Shown here: positions 46,010 to 55,490 of the stretch, piece after piece
How the letters are laid out: each line of letters opens with the position of its first letter
Numbering within the stretch: position 1 is the stretch's first letter
Assembly: GCF_928381705.1 (NCBI RefSeq)
Contig: NZ_CAKMSR010000004.1
Location: 157,650-221,649 of the forward strand
Source of the DNA: Rothia nasimurium
GTDB lineage: Bacteria > Actinomycetota > Actinomycetes > Actinomycetales > Micrococcaceae
Direction of reading: 5' to 3'
DNA: 64,000 nt
The notes under the pieces: generated by a model
The model's database searches: none
What the model was told of the DNA's origin: nothing
Seen by the model: the letters and a program-made list of their open reading frames with translations, nothing else
Made by a program: the position numbers and the translations under genes

Positions 46010-47431
46010 ATGGCTGGTATTACCGACCATACCCCGCGAACTTTGGCTGAAAAGGTTTGGGACGCGCACACTGTAGTGCCCGGCGAAAACGGCAAGCCCG
46101 ACCTGCTCTACATCGACCTGCATCTGGTCCACGAAGTGACCTCACCTCAGGCTTTCGAGGGCCTGCGCCTTGAAGGCCGCCCCCTGCGTCGCCTCGACCT
46201 CACCATCGCAACCGAGGACCACAACACTCCCACCGAGAACATCTTCTCCACCATCGCTGATCTGACCTCCCGCACCCAGATCGAAACCCTGCGCAAGAAT
46301 GCCGAGGAGTTTGGCGTGCGTATTCACTCCCTGGGCGATAAAGAGCAGGGCATTGTGCACGTGGTGGGCCCCCAGCTGGGTCTGACCATGCCCGGCATGA
46401 CCGTGGTCTGCGGTGACTCCCACACCTCAACCCACGGCGCTTTCGGCGCCCTGGCCTTCGGTATTGGTACCTCTGAGGTGGAGCACGTGATGGCTACCCA
46501 GACCCTGCCCCTGGCCCCCTTCAAGACCATGGCTATTAACGTTGAGGGCACTCTCAAGCCCGGTGTCACCGCTAAGGACATCATCCTGGCTGTTATCGCC
46601 GAAATCGGTACCGGCGGTGGCCAGGGCTACGTGCTGGAATACCGTGGCTCGGCTATCCGTGCCCTCTCCATGGAGGGCCGCATGACCATCTGCAACATGT
46701 CCATTGAAGCCGGTGCCCGCGCCGGCATGGTCGCTCCCGACGAGACCACCTTTGAATACGTCAAGGGCCGCCCCCACGCACCGACCGGTGAGAACTGGGA
46801 CGCAGCCGTCGAATACTGGAAGACTCTGCCCACCGACGAGGGTGCTACCTTCGACCGTGAGGTCTTCATCAATGCCGACGAGCTCGAACCCTTCGTCACC
46901 TGGGGTACCAACCCGGGCCAGGGCGTCCCCCTCTCCCAGGCAGTGCCCTTCCCCGAGGACTTCGAGGACGAGAACGAGCAGAAGGCCGCCTCCCGCGCCC
47001 TGGAATACATGGACCTGACCGCAGGTACCCCCATGAAGGACATCCCCGTGGACGTAGTCTTCCTGGGCTCATGCACCAACTCCCGCATCGAGGATCTGCG
47101 CGCTGCCGCCGAGGTCGTCAAGGGCCAGAAGCTGGCTGAGGGCGTGCGTATGATGGTTGTCCCCGGCTCCCAGAAGGTACGAGCCCAGGCTGAAGAAGAG
47201 GGCCTGGACCAGATTTTCAAGGACTTCGGCGCCGACTGGCGTTTTGCCGGCTGCTCCATGTGCCTGGGCATGAACCCCGACCAGTTGGCCCCCGGCGAAC
47301 GCTGCGCTTCGACCTCCAACCGCAACTTTGAAGGACGCCAGGGTAAGGGCGGACGCACCCACCTGGTTTCCCCTCTGGTCGCCGCCGCTACCGCCATTCG
47401 CGGCACTCTCTCATCACCGGCAGACCTGTAG
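46010..47431 (+). CDS. leuC: 3-isopropylmalate dehydratase large subunit
   Basis: Iron-sulfur hydro-lyase subunit of 473 residues that isomerises 2- to 3-isopropylmalate in leucine synthesis. [36 protein letters not shown] and [15 protein letters not shown] give the three cysteines of the [4Fe-4S] cluster and the substrate region. The start is ATG 46010, five bases after GGAGG; earlier ATGs in the same frame lie in the regulatory region. leuD follows after 47 bases that include a small hairpin. Confidence 0.96.
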   Translation: MAGITDHTPRTLAEKVWDAHTVVPGENGKPDLLYIDLHLVHEVTSPQAFEGLRLEGRPLRRLDLTIATEDHNTPTENIFSTIADLTSRTQIETLRKNAEEFGVRIHSLGDKEQGIVHVVGPQLGLTMPGMTVVCGDSHTSTHGAFGALAFGIGTSEVEHVMATQTLPLAPFKTMAINVEGTLKPGVTAKDIILAVIAEIGTGGGQGYVLEYRGSAIRALSMEGRMTICNMSIEAGARAGMVAPDETTFEYVKGRPHAPTGENWDAAVEYWKTLPTDEGATFDREVFINADELEPFVTWGTNPGQGVPLSQAVPFPEDFEDENEQKAASRALEYMDLTAGTPMKDIPVDVVFLGSCTNSRIEDLRAAAEVVKGQKLAEGVRMMVVPGSQKVRAQAEEEGLDQIFKDFGADWRFAGCSMCLGMNPDQLAPGERCASTSNRNFEGRQGKGGRTHLVSPLVAAATAIRGTLSSPADL

Positions 47432-47478
47432 ACCCTCTTTGAATAAACCCGGTCAAGCCCGGGTGGAACGGATTTTTC

Positions 47479-48072
47479 ATGGAACCCATTAAGAAGCACA
47501 CCGGCATTGGCGTGCCCCTGCGTGCCTCCAACGTCGACACCGACCAGATTATCCCCGCCGTCTACCTCAAGCGCGTGACCAAGACCGGCTTCGACGACGC
47601 CCTGTTCGCTGGCTGGCGCAAGGATGAAAACTTCATCCTCAACCAGGAGCCCTACAAGCACGGTACAGTGCTGGTCGCTGGCCCCGATTTCGGCACCGGC
47701 TCATCTCGCGAGCACGCGGTCTGGGCCCTCAAGGACTACGGTTTCCGCGTGGTTATCTCAGCCCGTTTCGCTGACATCTTCCGCGGTAACTCCGGCAAGC
47801 AGGGTCTGGTCGCTGCCCAGGTAGACCAGGACAACATCGAACTGATCTGGAAGCAGCTGGAAACCGAACCCGGTACCGAGGTCACCGTTGACCTGGAAGA
47901 AAAGACCGTTACCGTTGGTGCGCTGACCGTACCCTTCCAGATTGATGACTATGTGCGCTGGCGCCTGATGGAAGGCCTGGACGACATTGGCCTGACCCTA
48001 CAACACGAGGACGCCATTACCGCCTACGAAGCCAAGCGCCCCGCCTGGCTGCCCCGCACCCAGCAGCTGTAA
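47479..48072 (+). CDS. leuD: 3-isopropylmalate dehydratase small subunit
   Basis: Swivel-domain subunit of 197 residues that pairs with Leu[19 protein letters not shown] is the usual first block, and [17 protein letters not shown] and NSGKQGL hold the substrate-binding loop. Length is normal. A terminator built of an inverted GGCGTCC pair follows the stop. Confidence 0.96.
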   Translation: MEPIKKHTGIGVPLRASNVDTDQIIPAVYLKRVTKTGFDDALFAGWRKDENFILNQEPYKHGTVLVAGPDFGTGSSREHAVWALKDYGFRVVISARFADIFRGNSGKQGLVAAQVDQDNIELIWKQLETEPGTEVTVDLEEKTVTVGALTVPFQIDDYVRWRLMEGLDDIGLTLQHEDAITAYEAKRPAWLPRTQQL

Positions 48073-48094
48073 AACCAGCCCACAGCTTAACCAT

Positions 48095-48128
48095 AAGGAC
48101 GCCGTGCCCCGAGCACCGGCGTCCTTTT
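48095..48128 (+). terminator. Terminator of leuD
   Basis: AAGGACGCCG (48095-48104) pairs with CGGCGTCCTT (48117-48126) and TT follows. Both arms carry the window's over-represented GGCGTCC motif in inverted orientation. Confidence 0.82.
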
Positions 48129-48291
48129 GGTGTTCTGCCTGGCCCGTCTAGATAAGTAAAAGCTGTGGTATGGCTAAGAACACCGCCTGTACAACAACCA
48201 GTGCACCTAAGTGGGGTAAAGTTGGTAAACGAGAATTGACGCGTAAAGTAACGCGAATCAACACCCTAATAGTTTTGACGATTGGACATAC

Positions 48292-49614
48292 ATGGTCAGC
48301 GCACTGCGTATTGAAGGTGGCACCCCTCTGAAGGGCGAGGTAAACGTCCGCGGTGCTAAGAACCTGGTCCCCAAGGCCATGGTTGCCGCCCTGCTGGGTT
48401 CCACCCCCTCGGTGCTCCGCAACGTTCCCGAAATCAAGGACGTACAGGTCGTTACCGACCTGGTTGAGCTGCACGGCGTATCGGTGGACTACAACGTGCA
48501 GGCCGGCGAGCTGCGCATGGACCCTTCGAAGGTCTCTGTAGCCAACCACACCGACATTGAGGTGCACGCAGGCGACTCCCGCATCCCGATTCTGCTCTGT
48601 GGCCCCCTACTGCACACCATCGGTGAAGCCTTCATTCCCGACCTGGGTGGCTGCAAGATTGGCGACCGCCCCATCAACTGGCACCTGCGCGTACTCGAAA
48701 AGTTTGGTGCCAAGATTGAGAAGCTGCCCACCGGTATCTCTATGAAGGCCCCCGCAGACGGCCTCAAGGGCGCCCAGATTAACCTAGAGTACCCCTCAGT
48801 GGGCGCTACTGAGCAGGTTCTGCTGGCGGCCTCCCGTGCCAAGGGCAAGACCGAGCTGACCGGCGCTGCTATCGAACCCGAAATCATGGACCTCATCGCC
48901 ATCTTGCAGAAGATGGGTGCCATCATCACCGTCGAAACTGATCGCCAGATCATCATCGAGGGCGTCGACGAGCTGACCGGCTTCAACCACGTGGCCATGC
49001 CCGACCGTAATGAATCAGCCTCCTGGGCTTCCGCAGCCCTGGCCACCGGTGGCGACATCTTTGTGCGTAACGCCAACCAGAAGGATCTTTCCACCTTCAT
49101 CAACGTCTACCGTAAGCTGGGCGGTGGCCTGGACATCACCGATGAGGGCATCCGCTTCTTCCACCAGGGCGGCGACCTGAACCCCCTCTTCGTTGAAACC
49201 AACGTGCACCCCGGCTTCATGACCGACTGGCAGCAGCCCCTGGTTGTCGCCATGACCCAGGCTAAGGGCGTCTCCGTTGTTCACGAGACCGTCTACGAGA
49301 ACCGCTTCGGCTTCACCGACGCCCTGGTTCGCATGGGCGCTACCGTGCAGCTGCACAAGGACTGCTTGGGCCCCACCCCCTGCCGCTTCGGCCACCAGAA
49401 CTTCAAGCACTCAGCCATCATCACCGGCAAGACCCCCCTGCGCGGGGCCGACATCAACGTGCCCGACCTGCGCGGTGGCTTCTCCCACGTGATTGCTGCC
49501 CTGACCGCTGAAGGCACCTCAAACGTCACCGGTGTTTCTGTGATCTCCCGCGGCTACGAACACTTCGTTGATAAGCTCACCGCCCTGGGCGCTAACTTCG
49601 AGGTCACTGCCTAA
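48292..49614 (+). CDS. murA: UDP-N-acetylglucosamine 1-carboxyvinyltransferase
   Basis: First committed enzyme of peptidoglycan synthesis, 440 residues, transferring enolpyruvate to UDP-GlcNAc; it is the target of fosfomycin. VRGAKNLVPKAMVAALL is the N-terminal substrate block. GEAFIPDLGGCKIGDRP contains the catalytic-loop cysteine, so it is of the Cys type that fosfomycin can modify. The C-terminal half shows the second repeat with GFSHVIAALTAEG. It starts a cluster with plsC, gpsA and ddl. Confidence 0.94.
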   Translation: MVSALRIEGGTPLKGEVNVRGAKNLVPKAMVAALLGSTPSVLRNVPEIKDVQVVTDLVELHGVSVDYNVQAGELRMDPSKVSVANHTDIEVHAGDSRIPILLCGPLLHTIGEAFIPDLGGCKIGDRPINWHLRVLEKFGAKIEKLPTGISMKAPADGLKGAQINLEYPSVGATEQVLLAASRAKGKTELTGAAIEPEIMDLIAILQKMGAIITVETDRQIIIEGVDELTGFNHVAMPDRNESASWASAALATGGDIFVRNANQKDLSTFINVYRKLGGGLDITDEGIRFFHQGGDLNPLFVETNVHPGFMTDWQQPLVVAMTQAKGVSVVHETVYENRFGFTDALVRMGATVQLHKDCLGPTPCRFGHQNFKHSAIITGKTPLRGADINVPDLRGGFSHVIAALTAEGTSNVTGVSVISRGYEHFVDKLTALGANFEVTA

Positions 49615-49615
49615 G

Positions 49616-50389
49616 ATGAGCAAGAACAGCGCTTCTTTGAATGATATCAAGCCCACCAAGATGGGGGACGCGGTCTACACCGTAGCCGGTACGCTCCTGC
49701 GACCCCTCTACAACCTGCCCATGAAGGCGCAGATTGAGGGGCGGGAGAAGCTACCCAAGACCGGCGGGTTTATCGTGGTCTCAAACCACCTGACCGTGGT
49801 CGACCCGATTACCGCAGCCTACCCTCTCTTCCTGGAGGGGGTCCTACCTAGGTTCTTGGCCAAAGAAGCGCTATTTCGGGTGCCGGTGCTTGGCTGGCTC
49901 ATGCGCCAGTGTGCCCACATTCCGGTAGCCCGTGGTTCAGCCCGGGCGGGCCAGTCTCTTGAGGTTGCCCAGAACGTTTTGGACGCCGGGGGAGCGGTCA
50001 TTATCTTCCCCGAGGGCACCCTGACCAAGGACCCCGAGATGTGGCCCATGACCGGAAAGTCCGGTGCAGCCCGCCTGGCCCTCGCTTCCGGGGCCCCGGT
50101 CTACCCGGTGGCTCACTGGGGCGACCAGGACTTCTGGCCTCGCCGCGGGAAACCTCGTTTTGGTTGGCCCCGCAAGAAGGTCAAAATCGTGGTAGGTGAT
50201 CCGGTTGATTTCAGCGACCTGGTTCAGCGTCGCGAAGCCGGTGCTCGCTATACCCACGACGAGCTGAATGCCGTCACCAACCGTATGCTTGATGACGTTA
50301 CCAGCCTGCTTGAAGGCCTGCGCGGGGAGAAAGCCCCAGCCGGGCGCTGGAATGCCGTTTTGGACGTCCGCCAGTCACCTGACCAGTAA
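49616..50389 (+). CDS. plsC: 1-acyl-sn-glycerol-3-phosphate acyltransferase
   Basis: Membrane-bound lipid enzyme of about 257 residues that adds the second acyl chain to make phosphatidic acid. VVSNHLTVVDPI is the H-x4-D catalytic motif, IPVARGSARAGQ the glycerol-phosphate binding block, and IIFPEGTLTKDPEM the P-E-G-T motif. ATG 49616 starts one base after the murA stop; an earlier frame overlapping murA was not used. In line with gpsA next to it, the two supply phospholipid precursors. Confidence 0.9.
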   Translation: MSKNSASLNDIKPTKMGDAVYTVAGTLLRPLYNLPMKAQIEGREKLPKTGGFIVVSNHLTVVDPITAAYPLFLEGVLPRFLAKEALFRVPVLGWLMRQCAHIPVARGSARAGQSLEVAQNVLDAGGAVIIFPEGTLTKDPEMWPMTGKSGAARLALASGAPVYPVAHWGDQDFWPRRGKPRFGWPRKKVKIVVGDPVDFSDLVQRREAGARYTHDELNAVTNRMLDDVTSLLEGLRGEKAPAGRWNAVLDVRQSPDQ

Positions 50390-50411
50390 CCGCTAGGGGA
50401 GGCACGCACCC

Positions 50412-51503
50412 ATGACTCATGTGAAGCACCAGAAAATCGCTGTTCTTGGAGCAGGTAGCTGGGGCACCGCTTTTGCCAAGGTTCTTGCGGACGCCGCCAC
50501 CAGCTCAGGCACCGACCGGCAGGTTGTACTGTGGGGTCGTAACCCCACCACGATGGAAGCCATGCAGCAGAGCCGCACCAACGAGGGCTACTTCCCCGGG
50601 GTCAAGCTGCCCGATAGCATGGTCATGACGGCCGACGCTGCTGAAGCCCTGACCGGGGCCAGCATCGTGGTGCTGGCTATTCCGGCCCAGGTACTGCGCT
50701 CCCAGCTTGAGGTCTTTGCCCCCCTGATGGAAGAAGACGCCCTGCTGGTGTCTCTCGCCAAGGGCCTAGAAATGGGCACAGGCCTGCGCATGAGCGAGGT
50801 CATGATTGAGGTGCTCCAGGGGCACCTGATCGCCAGCGGAGCTGCCCCCGAAACGATTGAGGCTGTGCCGGGGCGCGTTACCGTGCTTTCCGGGCCCAAC
50901 TTGGCCAAGGAGATTATTGCGGAGCAGCCCACCACCAGCGTGGTTGCCGCTCAAAGCGAGCAAACCGCACAGGCGGTTGCCGCTATCTGTGCCGCTGACT
51001 ATTTCCGCCCCTACACCAACACCGATATTGTGGGCGTAGAAATTGGCGGGCTGGTCAAGAACGTCATTGCTCTCTGCGTGGGTATGTGCGAGGGCAAGCA
51101 GTACGGCGATAACTCTAAGGCCTCGGTCATGACCCGTGGTCTTGCTGAGACCACCCGCCTCGCTCTGGCCCTCGGAGGTAAGAGCGAGACCATGAGCGGC
51201 CTGGCCGGTATGGGCGACCTCATCGCTACCTGTGCCTCACCGCTTTCCCGCAATCACACTGCCGGTCGTTTGCTGGCCGAAGGCATTGCCCCTGACCAGC
51301 TACACACCGTGATGACCCAGACCGCCGAGTCTATTAAATCTGCCCCCGTTGTGGCAGAACTCGCGCGAAAAGTAGGGGTAGAAATGCCCATCACCGAAGC
51401 GGTCACCGCCGTGCTCGACCGTAGAATATCAGTTGAAGAATTAGCCCCCGCCCTGCTGGGCCGCTCCCTCAAATCTGAGGAAAGCACCCCGGCAGCCGGC
51501 TAG
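50412..51503 (+). CDS. gpsA: Glycerol-3-phosphate dehydrogenase [NAD(P)+]
   Basis: Cytosolic enzyme of 363 residues that makes glycerol 3-phosphate, the backbone of phospholipids. IAVLGAGSWGTAFAKVLAD is the NAD-binding motif, LVSLAKGLE and VLSGPNLAKEI are conserved blocks, and GGLVKNVIALCVGMCEG holds the catalytic lysine. It follows plsC by 22 bases with GGGGAGG before the ATG and precedes ddl, the usual actinobacterial order. Confidence 0.95.
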   Translation: MTHVKHQKIAVLGAGSWGTAFAKVLADAATSSGTDRQVVLWGRNPTTMEAMQQSRTNEGYFPGVKLPDSMVMTADAAEALTGASIVVLAIPAQVLRSQLEVFAPLMEEDALLVSLAKGLEMGTGLRMSEVMIEVLQGHLIASGAAPETIEAVPGRVTVLSGPNLAKEIIAEQPTTSVVAAQSEQTAQAVAAICAADYFRPYTNTDIVGVEIGGLVKNVIALCVGMCEGKQYGDNSKASVMTRGLAETTRLALALGGKSETMSGLAGMGDLIATCASPLSRNHTAGRLLAEGIAPDQLHTVMTQTAESIKSAPVVAELARKVGVEMPITEAVTAVLDRRISVEELAPALLGRSLKSEESTPAAG

Positions 51504-51543
51504 GGCAGACGGGGCTGTGCCCCGCACGAAACCAAAGGACGTT

Positions 51544-52671
51544 ATGACCGAAACCAGCACCAAACCTACCGTCGCCCTGCTGTGCGGTGGGCGCTCGTCC
51601 GAGCACTCCATCTCACTGATTACCGCCCGAGGCGTACTCGGGGCTATTGACCACGACAAGTACGACGTGGTTACTATCGGTATCACTAAGGACGGCCGCT
51701 GGTACCTGACCGACGAGGCGGCCCTGGTCGAGCTGACCGAGGCTACCGCTCTGGCAGAGTTCCCCGCTGAGGGCAAGCAGGTCTTCCTGCCCCTGGGTGG
51801 CGGCGACAACCGCCTGCGCCTGATTGACTCCGCCGATGCCACCAGCGTTGAGATGGGCCCGGCAATTGATGTGGTCTTCCCCCTGCTCCACGGCCCCTTC
51901 GGCGAGGACGGCACGGTGCAGGGCCTGCTGGAAATGGCAGATTTGAAGTACGTAGGCTGTGGCGTAGCTTCATCTGCTATCGGCATGGATAAGCACTTTA
52001 TGAAGGTGGCTTTCGAGGCCGCTGGCCTAGAGGTTGGGCCCTACGAGGTTGTGACCCACCGCCAGTGGGTGCTTGACCAGGCCGGTGCCCGCGAGCGCAT
52101 TGAGAAACTGGGCTACCCGGTCTTTGTGAAGCCTGCTCGGGCGGGGTCCTCCTTTGGTATTACCAAGGTTGATTCGGCTGACCAGCTTGATGCTGCTATT
52201 GCCGAGGCCCAGGCCCACGACCCTAAGCTGGTGATTGAGGCTGGCATTGTGGGCCGGGAGATTGAGTGTGCTGTGCTCGATGGGCACCGTTCTGAGCTGC
52301 CCCGGGCCTCTTACCCCGGTGAAATTGTTGTGGTGGATGAGCAGCACGGTTTCTATGATTTTGAGGCTAAGTACGTTTCGAAGACTTCGGCTGAGACCCG
52401 CTGCCCGGCTGACCTGCCCGCTGAGGTTTCTGAGCGGATGCGCCAGCTGGCTATTGAGGCCTTCCTTGCCGTTGACGGTGAAGGCCTGTGCCGCGCTGAC
52501 TTCTTCTACACCGAGGACGGCCGCCTGGTGATTAACGAGGTGAACACCATGCCCGGCTTTACCCCGATTTCTATGTATAAGACCATGTGGGAGAACACCG
52601 GCCTGGCCTATGGCGATTTGATCGACGAGCTGATTTCCCTGGCCCTGGAGCGCCCCCTGGGCCTGCGCTAG
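51544..52671 (+). CDS. ddl: D-alanine--D-alanine ligase
   Basis: ATP-grasp ligase of about 375 residues that makes the D-Ala-D-Ala end of peptidoglycan precursors. VALLCGGRSSEHSISL is the N-terminal motif, and PVFVKPARAGSSFGITKV and ECAVLDG belong to the ATP-grasp fold. CRADFFYTEDGRLVINEVNTMPGFTPISMY is shortened here to its key NEVNTMPGFT block, which binds metal. The start ATG follows AAAGGAC; a GTG nine codons earlier is open but less likely. A terminator follows at 52720. Confidence 0.95.
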   Translation: MTETSTKPTVALLCGGRSSEHSISLITARGVLGAIDHDKYDVVTIGITKDGRWYLTDEAALVELTEATALAEFPAEGKQVFLPLGGGDNRLRLIDSADATSVEMGPAIDVVFPLLHGPFGEDGTVQGLLEMADLKYVGCGVASSAIGMDKHFMKVAFEAAGLEVGPYEVVTHRQWVLDQAGARERIEKLGYPVFVKPARAGSSFGITKVDSADQLDAAIAEAQAHDPKLVIEAGIVGREIECAVLDGHRSELPRASYPGEIVVVDEQHGFYDFEAKYVSKTSAETRCPADLPAEVSERMRQLAIEAFLAVDGEGLCRADFFYTEDGRLVINEVNTMPGFTPISMYKTMWENTGLAYGDLIDELISLALERPLGLR

Positions 52672-52719
52672 GAGCCTTCGACGGCACCGGGGTAAGCCCC
52701 CTGCCTCTAGATGCCAACG

Positions 52720-52755
52720 AAACCCCCGCTACCTGAGACGGTAACGGGGGTTTTC
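52720..52755. terminator. Terminator between ddl and DUF3515 gene
   Basis: AACCCCCG with TACC pairs with GGTA and CGGGGGTT; TTTT follows on the plus strand. It lies between convergent genes. Confidence 0.85.
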
Positions 52756-52773
52756 GCTTACACGGTTTCTCGT

Positions 52774-53301
52774 TTAGCTGCCGGTGCCGCTGTCGACACC
52801 GGTGAGGGTGTCATCGACACTGGTGCACTGCATCTGCTGGGGTATCTGGGCAACGGCCGATGATACTTCTGCAAGGACGGTGGAGGACGAGACCCGGTCA
52901 GCGTCGAAGGTTACTTGCACGGCAGGATCACGGCCGAAGGTTTCGGCAACCCAGGTGCCGGTGGCAGTTTGCTCGGCGGCAGTAGCGAGTTCTTCGTCGG
53001 CGGGCTTAACGATCCAGTCAACGCCGTTGACCGAGACACAGGTATCTGAGACGGGGGCTGTGCCGAGCTCGACCCCGCACTTGAGGATGACGGCGCTGGG
53101 GTCACCCCAGGCGGTGGTGGCCTGGGCGGTGGTTTCGCGCTGGGCCAGGCCGCTCACGGTATCGGGCATAGCAACCAGGGCGTAGGCGCAGGTGGGGTTG
53201 GCGGCGTCTGGGGCCGGTTCGAGGTTGACGGCACCTGCCCCGCAGCCGGTCAGGCCTAGAGCGGTCAGGACGAGGACGAGGGGTTTGCGCGGTGTTCTCA
53301 C
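52774..53301 (-). CDS. DUF3515 family lipoprotein
   Basis: Actinobacterial protein of 175 residues, function unknown. VLVLTALGLTGCGAG is a lipoprotein signal with lipobox LTGC. The body contains TCAYALVAMPDTVSGL, RETTAQATTAWGDPSAVILKCG and DWIVKPADEE, typical of the DUF3515 family found between ddl and thiL. Three later cysteines probably form exported-protein disulphides. The GTG at 53301 was chosen because a -10 box TACAAT lies six bases before it and longer frames lose the signal peptide start. Confidence 0.85.
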   Translation of the reverse strand: MRTPRKPLVLVLTALGLTGCGAGAVNLEPAPDAANPTCAYALVAMPDTVSGLAQRETTAQATTAWGDPSAVILKCGVELGTAPVSDTCVSVNGVDWIVKPADEELATAAEQTATGTWVAETFGRDPAVQVTFDADRVSSSTVLAEVSSAVAQIPQQMQCTSVDDTLTGVDSGTGS

Positions 53302-53313
53302 CTGGCTATTGTA
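53302..53313 (-). promoter_or_regulatory. -10 box of the DUF3515 gene, leaderless layout
   Basis: On the minus strand TACAAT (53313-53308) ends six bases before the GTG start at 53301. Confidence 0.5.
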
Positions 53314-53434
53314 TAACTTTCGCCGTGGCAGCAGGTCAGCACGCTGCCTGCTAGCCGGGGGAGAGCAGATTCGGTAGGGTGGGTAGGGTAACTGCCCAAA
53401 GTAGACCGATGTAACAGCGATGAAAGGAGCGGCT

Positions 53435-54442
53435 GTGGAGCGAAAGACGTGTGTGACCGGGGCTGCTCTTGCTGCGACTCTGGGCCCCTTAGCTTTGGTG
53501 GCGGGGCAGGTTCTCACCAGCCCCCAGGCCGCTTTTGCTGTTGAACCGTCTGCTAGCTCTACAGCCAATGTGACGACTCCTTCAACCGCAGCCCCGAGCA
53601 CCGAGAGCACGGCGAACCCTAGCCCGGTACAAACACCGGATGAAACTGCTTCTTCTGAAGCTACCAGCCCTGGCTCTCCTCAACCTAGCTCCACCCCAGA
53701 GCCTAGCTCATCTGAGCCAGCTCTACCGGAACCGGAACCCACCAGCGACCCGGTACCATCGGCAGATCCAGAGCCTGCCCCCAGCGAGTCTGAAATTCAA
53801 GTACCAGACGTACCGGGTGATAGACCCGGCCCCGATGTAACCGGTGGAGCAGCAGGCTTACCTGAGATACCCGCCGAGAGCCCCTCAGCCCCGCCTGCCG
53901 TTGATCCGTCCCCTCAGGCAACCGCTGATTCCTCAGTGCCGAGGGGCACCTCCCCTTCATCTCCTGCAACCGGGGGAGAAGACCAGACTGCCAACAGTGG
54001 AACACAAGTGCCGGCTCAAGAAGTCCCTGTACCCTCTACCCTCGCTAGCAGTGTGGCTGGAGCCCAGGCTTCGAGCCGACTGGACTCAGGCGACAGCCAG
54101 CTAGAACTCTTTCCCGTGGATGGAACGGTGCTGGGTATTTTCTCTAGCCAGCAAACCCCCGGGTATGCGGGAGGTCCCGAATGGATGGAGGGGTTCTTAA
54201 ACGTATCGGGAGCCCAGAGCGAAGCATCTTCATCGGCTGATCCCAACCAGGCAGCGGGGGTGGCCGGGGCAGAGACCCAGGGGCATCAGTCGGGAGCTGT
54301 TGCCGGTAGTAGCGTCTTCCAGCGAGGTGGCACCATCATGAACGGTGCGCGCCCCCTCATTATTTTTACGGGTCTTGCTACGGCGGGCCTGGCCCTGGTG
54401 GTCTTTAACTTTGTGTGGCGTAACCGTGCGCCCAGGAACTAG
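53435..54442 (+). CDS. Ser/Pro/Thr-rich membrane-anchored surface protein
   Basis: Exported protein of 335 residues, not recognised. The first 35 residues are a signal peptide (ALAATLGPLALVAGQVL, then QAAFA). About 150 residues of Ser/Pro/Thr/Glu repeats follow, such as SSTPEPSSSEPALPEPEP, then a less biased part with LFPVDGTVLGIFSSQQTPGY. Near the C-terminus RPLIIFTGLATAGLALVVFNF is a membrane helix followed by WRNRAPRN. This is a cell-wall spanning stalk with a membrane anchor; there is no LPxTG motif. GTG 53435 is five bases after AAAGGAG. It lies between genes (DUF3515 and thiL) that are usually adjacent. Confidence 0.75.
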   Translation: MERKTCVTGAALAATLGPLALVAGQVLTSPQAAFAVEPSASSTANVTTPSTAAPSTESTANPSPVQTPDETASSEATSPGSPQPSSTPEPSSSEPALPEPEPTSDPVPSADPEPAPSESEIQVPDVPGDRPGPDVTGGAAGLPEIPAESPSAPPAVDPSPQATADSSVPRGTSPSSPATGGEDQTANSGTQVPAQEVPVPSTLASSVAGAQASSRLDSGDSQLELFPVDGTVLGIFSSQQTPGYAGGPEWMEGFLNVSGAQSEASSSADPNQAAGVAGAETQGHQSGAVAGSSVFQRGGTIMNGARPLIIFTGLATAGLALVVFNFVWRNRAPRN

Positions 54443-54449
54443 GAGCCCT

Positions 54450-55490
54450 ATGCAGACCGTTGCCCAGGTGAGTGAGGGCCAGCTTCTTGCCCTGTTTATG
54501 CCCGTGCTGGCCGAGCACAATGAGCGGGCGGCGGACGTCCGTGCCGAGCTGGGTGCCCCCGGCGCCCTGGTCCTGGGGCCGGGGGACGATTCTGCTGCCC
54601 TCGATCTGCGGGGCGGGCTGACCGTCATGAGCACCGACACCCAAACCGAAAACCAGGACTTCCGCCGTAGCTGGCCCTCGGGCTATACAACCGGCGGGTA
54701 TGAGGTGGGCTGGAAGGCCGCCACCCAGAACCTGGCCGATATCGCAGCTATGGGGGCTACCCCTGTCACCCTGCTGGTGTCCCTTACCCTGACCCCCGAT
54801 ACCCCCGTGAGCTGGGTGCAGGATTTTGCCCGGGGTCTCACTGAATCCTGTACTGCCCAGGGGGCTACCACCTGCACGATTGCCGGGGGCGATATGGGCT
54901 CAGGCAGCGAAATCTCGGTAACTGTTACCGCCGTGGGCCTGACCGACCGGCCTATCACCCGAAGCGGAGCCCGCCCTGGGGACGCCGTAGTCTTTGCCGG
55001 TGCTCTGGGCACCGCAGCTGCCGGCCTAGCCCTGCTCGACTCAGCCCCCTTCACCGCCACCGAAGAGCTGACTGCCTGCGTCCGCGCCCAGCAGCGCCCC
55101 CGCTCGCCCCTTCACCTGGGGCCGGAGGGCGCCCCCCACCTGACCTCCCTCATGGATGTCTCCGACGGGCTGGTGCGTGACGGCGGCCGTATTGCAGCGG
55201 CCTCCGGTGTGGCTCTTGACCTCGACTCGACGGCCCTGGCCCCCTGGGTCAGCAGGGTAGGCCCTGCAGCCCTGCTCACCGCGGGCACCCCAGAACAGGC
55301 TGACGCCCAAGCCCTACGCTGGGTGCTAACCGGCGGGGAAGACCACGGCCTACTAGGCACCTGCCCACCCGCACAGATACCGCCCGGATTTACTAGAATT
55401 GGTACGGTACAGGCAGGTGACGGAATCACCGTCGACGGCCGCACCTACACCGCGAAAGGATGGGATCACTTTGAGGCAGGTTCCCGCTGA
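54450..55490 (+). CDS. thiL: Thiamine-monophosphate kinase
   Basis: Last enzyme of thiamine diphosphate synthesis, 346 residues. VLGPGDDSAALDL, STDTQTENQDF and KAATQNLADIAAMGATP hold the magnesium and nucleotide-binding aspartates of the family; GGDMGSG and LMDVSDGLVRD follow. ATG 54450 lies after AGGAG and a few bases behind the surface-protein gene. A longer frame that overlaps that gene was not used. Its end overlaps the start of the DhaL-like gene. Confidence 0.93.
   Translation: MQTVAQVSEGQLLALFMPVLAEHNERAADVRAELGAPGALVLGPGDDSAALDLRGGLTVMSTDTQTENQDFRRSWPSGYTTGGYEVGWKAATQNLADIAAMGATPVTLLVSLTLTPDTPVSWVQDFARGLTESCTAQGATTCTIAGGDMGSGSEISVTVTAVGLTDRPITRSGARPGDAVVFAGALGTAAAGLALLDSAPFTATEELTACVRAQQRPRSPLHLGPEGAPHLTSLMDVSDGLVRDGGRIAAASGVALDLDSTALAPWVSRVGPAALLTAGTPEQADAQALRWVLTGGEDHGLLGTCPPAQIPPGFTRIGTVQAGDGITVDGRTYTAKGWDHFEAGSR

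Noticed and set aside
47447..47470. Small hairpin with T run between leuC and leuD
   Set aside because: Only six pairs with the T run displaced by eight bases; too weak to call a terminator.
46627..47661. 344-codon frame antisense to leuC-leuD
   Set aside because: Shadow frame; leuC and leuD are unambiguous on the other strand.
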